Part shown: piece by piece, positions 63,157 to 64,000 of the stretch
Position numbering within the stretch: the stretch's first letter is position 1
Layout of the letters: each line of letters starts with the position of its first letter
Assembly (NCBI RefSeq): GCF_900188455.1
Contig: NZ_FZOL01000019.1
Location: 85,028-149,027 of the forward strand
Source of the DNA: Pseudomonas japonica
GTDB taxonomy: Bacteria > Pseudomonadota > Gammaproteobacteria > Pseudomonadales > Pseudomonadaceae
Direction of reading: 5' to 3'
DNA: 64,000 nt
Notes under the pieces: model-generated
Database searches by the model: none
Told to the model about the DNA's origin: nothing
Seen by the model: only the letters and a program-made list of their open reading frames with translations
Made by a program: the position numbers and the translations under genes

Positions 63157-63636
63157 TCAGGCCTTGGCCCGACGCGCCTTGAAGAACTCACTGAGAATCG
63201 CCCCGCACTCCTCCGCCAAGACCCCACCTTCATAGATCACCCGATGGTTGAGAAAGCCCTGGGTGAAGAACTGTCCCTGGCTCTGCACGACCCCCGCCTT
63301 CGGCTCCAGCGCGCCGTAGACCACACGATTGACCCGCGAATGGACGATCAGCCCGGCGCACATGCTGCAGGGTTCGAGGGTGACGTACAGGGTACTGCCC
63401 GGCAGGCGATAGTTGCTCGCCGCCCTGGCCGCGGCGCGGATCGCGACCATTTCCGCATGGGCGCTGGGGTCGCTGTCGGTGATCGGGCGGTTGAAGCCCT
63501 GACCCAGGATCTGCCCGTGCTGCACCAGCACCGCGCCCACCGGCACCTCACCCAGGGCCGCGCCTTCGGCGGCGAGTTCCAGGGCCAGACGCATGAATTC
63601 CTGATCGCGGCTGCGATCGATGATCTGCGGACGCAT
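63157..63636 (-). CDS. tadA: tRNA-specific adenosine deaminase TadA
   Basis: The 159-residue zinc deaminase converts A34 to inosine in tRNA-Arg(ACG). Active site: SAHAEMVAIR (His, catalytic Glu) and LEPCSMCAGLIVHSR (two Cys). The ATG at 63636 is in a TGATG overlap with the multicopper oxidase stop, so it is translated as part of that unit; the longer open frame lies inside the oxidase gene. Confidence 0.94.
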   Translation of the reverse strand: MRPQIIDRSRDQEFMRLALELAAEGAALGEVPVGAVLVQHGQILGQGFNRPITDSDPSAHAEMVAIRAAARAASNYRLPGSTLYVTLEPCSMCAGLIVHSRVNRVVYGALEPKAGVVQSQGQFFTQGFLNHRVIYEGGVLAEECGAILSEFFKARRAKA

Positions 63637-64000
63637 CAGACCACCGCGATCGCGGCCATCAGGCCGGTTTCCATATGGTCGATGACATGGCAATGGAACA
63701 TCCAGGTGCCCGGGTTATCCGCCACCAGCGCCACCTGGGCGCGTTCGTTCTTGCCCAGCAGGTAGGTATCGGTGAACCACGGCTCGACGATCTGCCGGCG
63801 GTTCGACGCGATCACCTTGAAACTCATGCCGTGCAGATGCACCGGATGCTGGTACTGGGTCATGTTCTTCAACTCGAGGATGTAACTCTTGCCCTTCTGC
63901 AGAGTGGCGATGGGACGATCGGCGCAGGTCTTGTCGGTGATGTCCCAGGCCTGGCCGTTGATCTGCCACAGGCTTGGCGGTCGACCGTTCTCGGTGTCCA
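63636..64000 (-). CDS. C-terminal part of a multicopper oxidase (partial)
   Basis: The frame is open to the right edge, so only the last about 121 residues are seen. They include the type 1/3 copper ligands HPVHLHG and the terminal WMFHCHVIDHMETGLMAAI motif (HCH...H....M type, with the axial Met). The preceding segment (SLWQINGQAWDITDKTCADR) fits the third cupredoxin domain. CopA/laccase-like function is likely, in the periplasm. It overlaps tadA by a few bases. Confidence 0.9.
   Translation of the reverse strand, partial: DTENGRPPSLWQINGQAWDITDKTCADRPIATLQKGKSYILELKNMTQYQHPVHLHGMSFKVIASNRRQIVEPWFTDTYLLGKNERAQVALVADNPGTWMFHCHVIDHMETGLMAAIAVV

Overview
The window is a stretch of Pseudomonas-type chromosome. 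The base composition is GC-rich with strong G/C at third codon positions, the housekeeping order (thrC-hom, dsbC, xerD, rplS-trmD-rimM-rpsP, ffh, ypjD-like, corC-like, purT, purL, mltF, tadA) is the one seen in Pseudomonas, a DUF3509 gene typical of that genus is present, and REP-like palindromes of the pseudomonad kind (GTAGGAGC..GGCTTGCC..GCG) recur between genes. I see no rRNA, tRNA, CRISPR array, prophage or intact insertion sequence.

Layout. (1) 1-6354, plus strand: trans-4-hydroxy-L-proline catabolism, with the end of an APC permease, a ketimine reductase, hydroxyproline 2-epimerase, a DapA-fold deaminase, a 2-oxoglutarate semialdehyde dehydrogenase and a FAD D-hydroxyproline dehydrogenase. 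(2) 6397-21507: an apparent nucleic-acid/nucleotide scavenging island. A lipoprotein-type AphA phosphatase is divergent from a co-oriented run encoding ExbD, TonB, a TonB-dependent receptor, ExbB, a UshA-like 5'-nucleotidase lipoprotein, cytidine deaminase, a NupC nucleoside permease, DeoC, DeoA, DeoB, an S1/P1-nuclease-like secreted protein that has lost most zinc ligands, an endonuclease/exonuclease/phosphatase-family lipoprotein and a RutR-like TetR regulator. Two 16-bp palindromes with RutR-like geometry sit in the aphA-exbD intergenic region, exactly 40 bp apart. (3) 21834-31887: a polyamine block with a LysR regulator, two aminobutyraldehyde-type dehydrogenases, a YdcSTUV ABC transporter and a Tat-exported spermidine dehydrogenase (SpdH). 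(4) 32093-32583: a decayed hicA, an intact hicB and a palindromic operator. (5) 32582-40149: mixed genes (old yellow enzyme, recJ, yaeQ, CoA transferase, a periplasmic binding-like protein, DUF3509, and a response regulator with a degenerate EAL domain). (6) 40325-64000: mostly housekeeping.

How it fits together. I read region 2 as a self-contained route from outside the cell to central carbon: surface/periplasmic hydrolysis by three lipoprotein phosphoesterases, import by a TonB receptor with its own ExbBD-TonB motor, NupC uptake, then deamination and phosphorolysis (Cdd, DeoA, DeoB, DeoC) to acetaldehyde and glyceraldehyde-3-phosphate. No purine nucleoside phosphorylase is present, so as encoded here the route is pyrimidine-oriented. 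The substrate of the receptor is not shown by the sequence; the assignment rests on neighbourhood. In region 3, spermidine would be cleaved in the periplasm and the 4-aminobutanal product oxidised to GABA.

Limits. Everything is read by eye; no alignment, structure prediction or database search was run. Motif comparisons with AphA, RutR, RocR, YdcS, YdcW, DpkA, MltF and P1 nuclease are from memory of those families.
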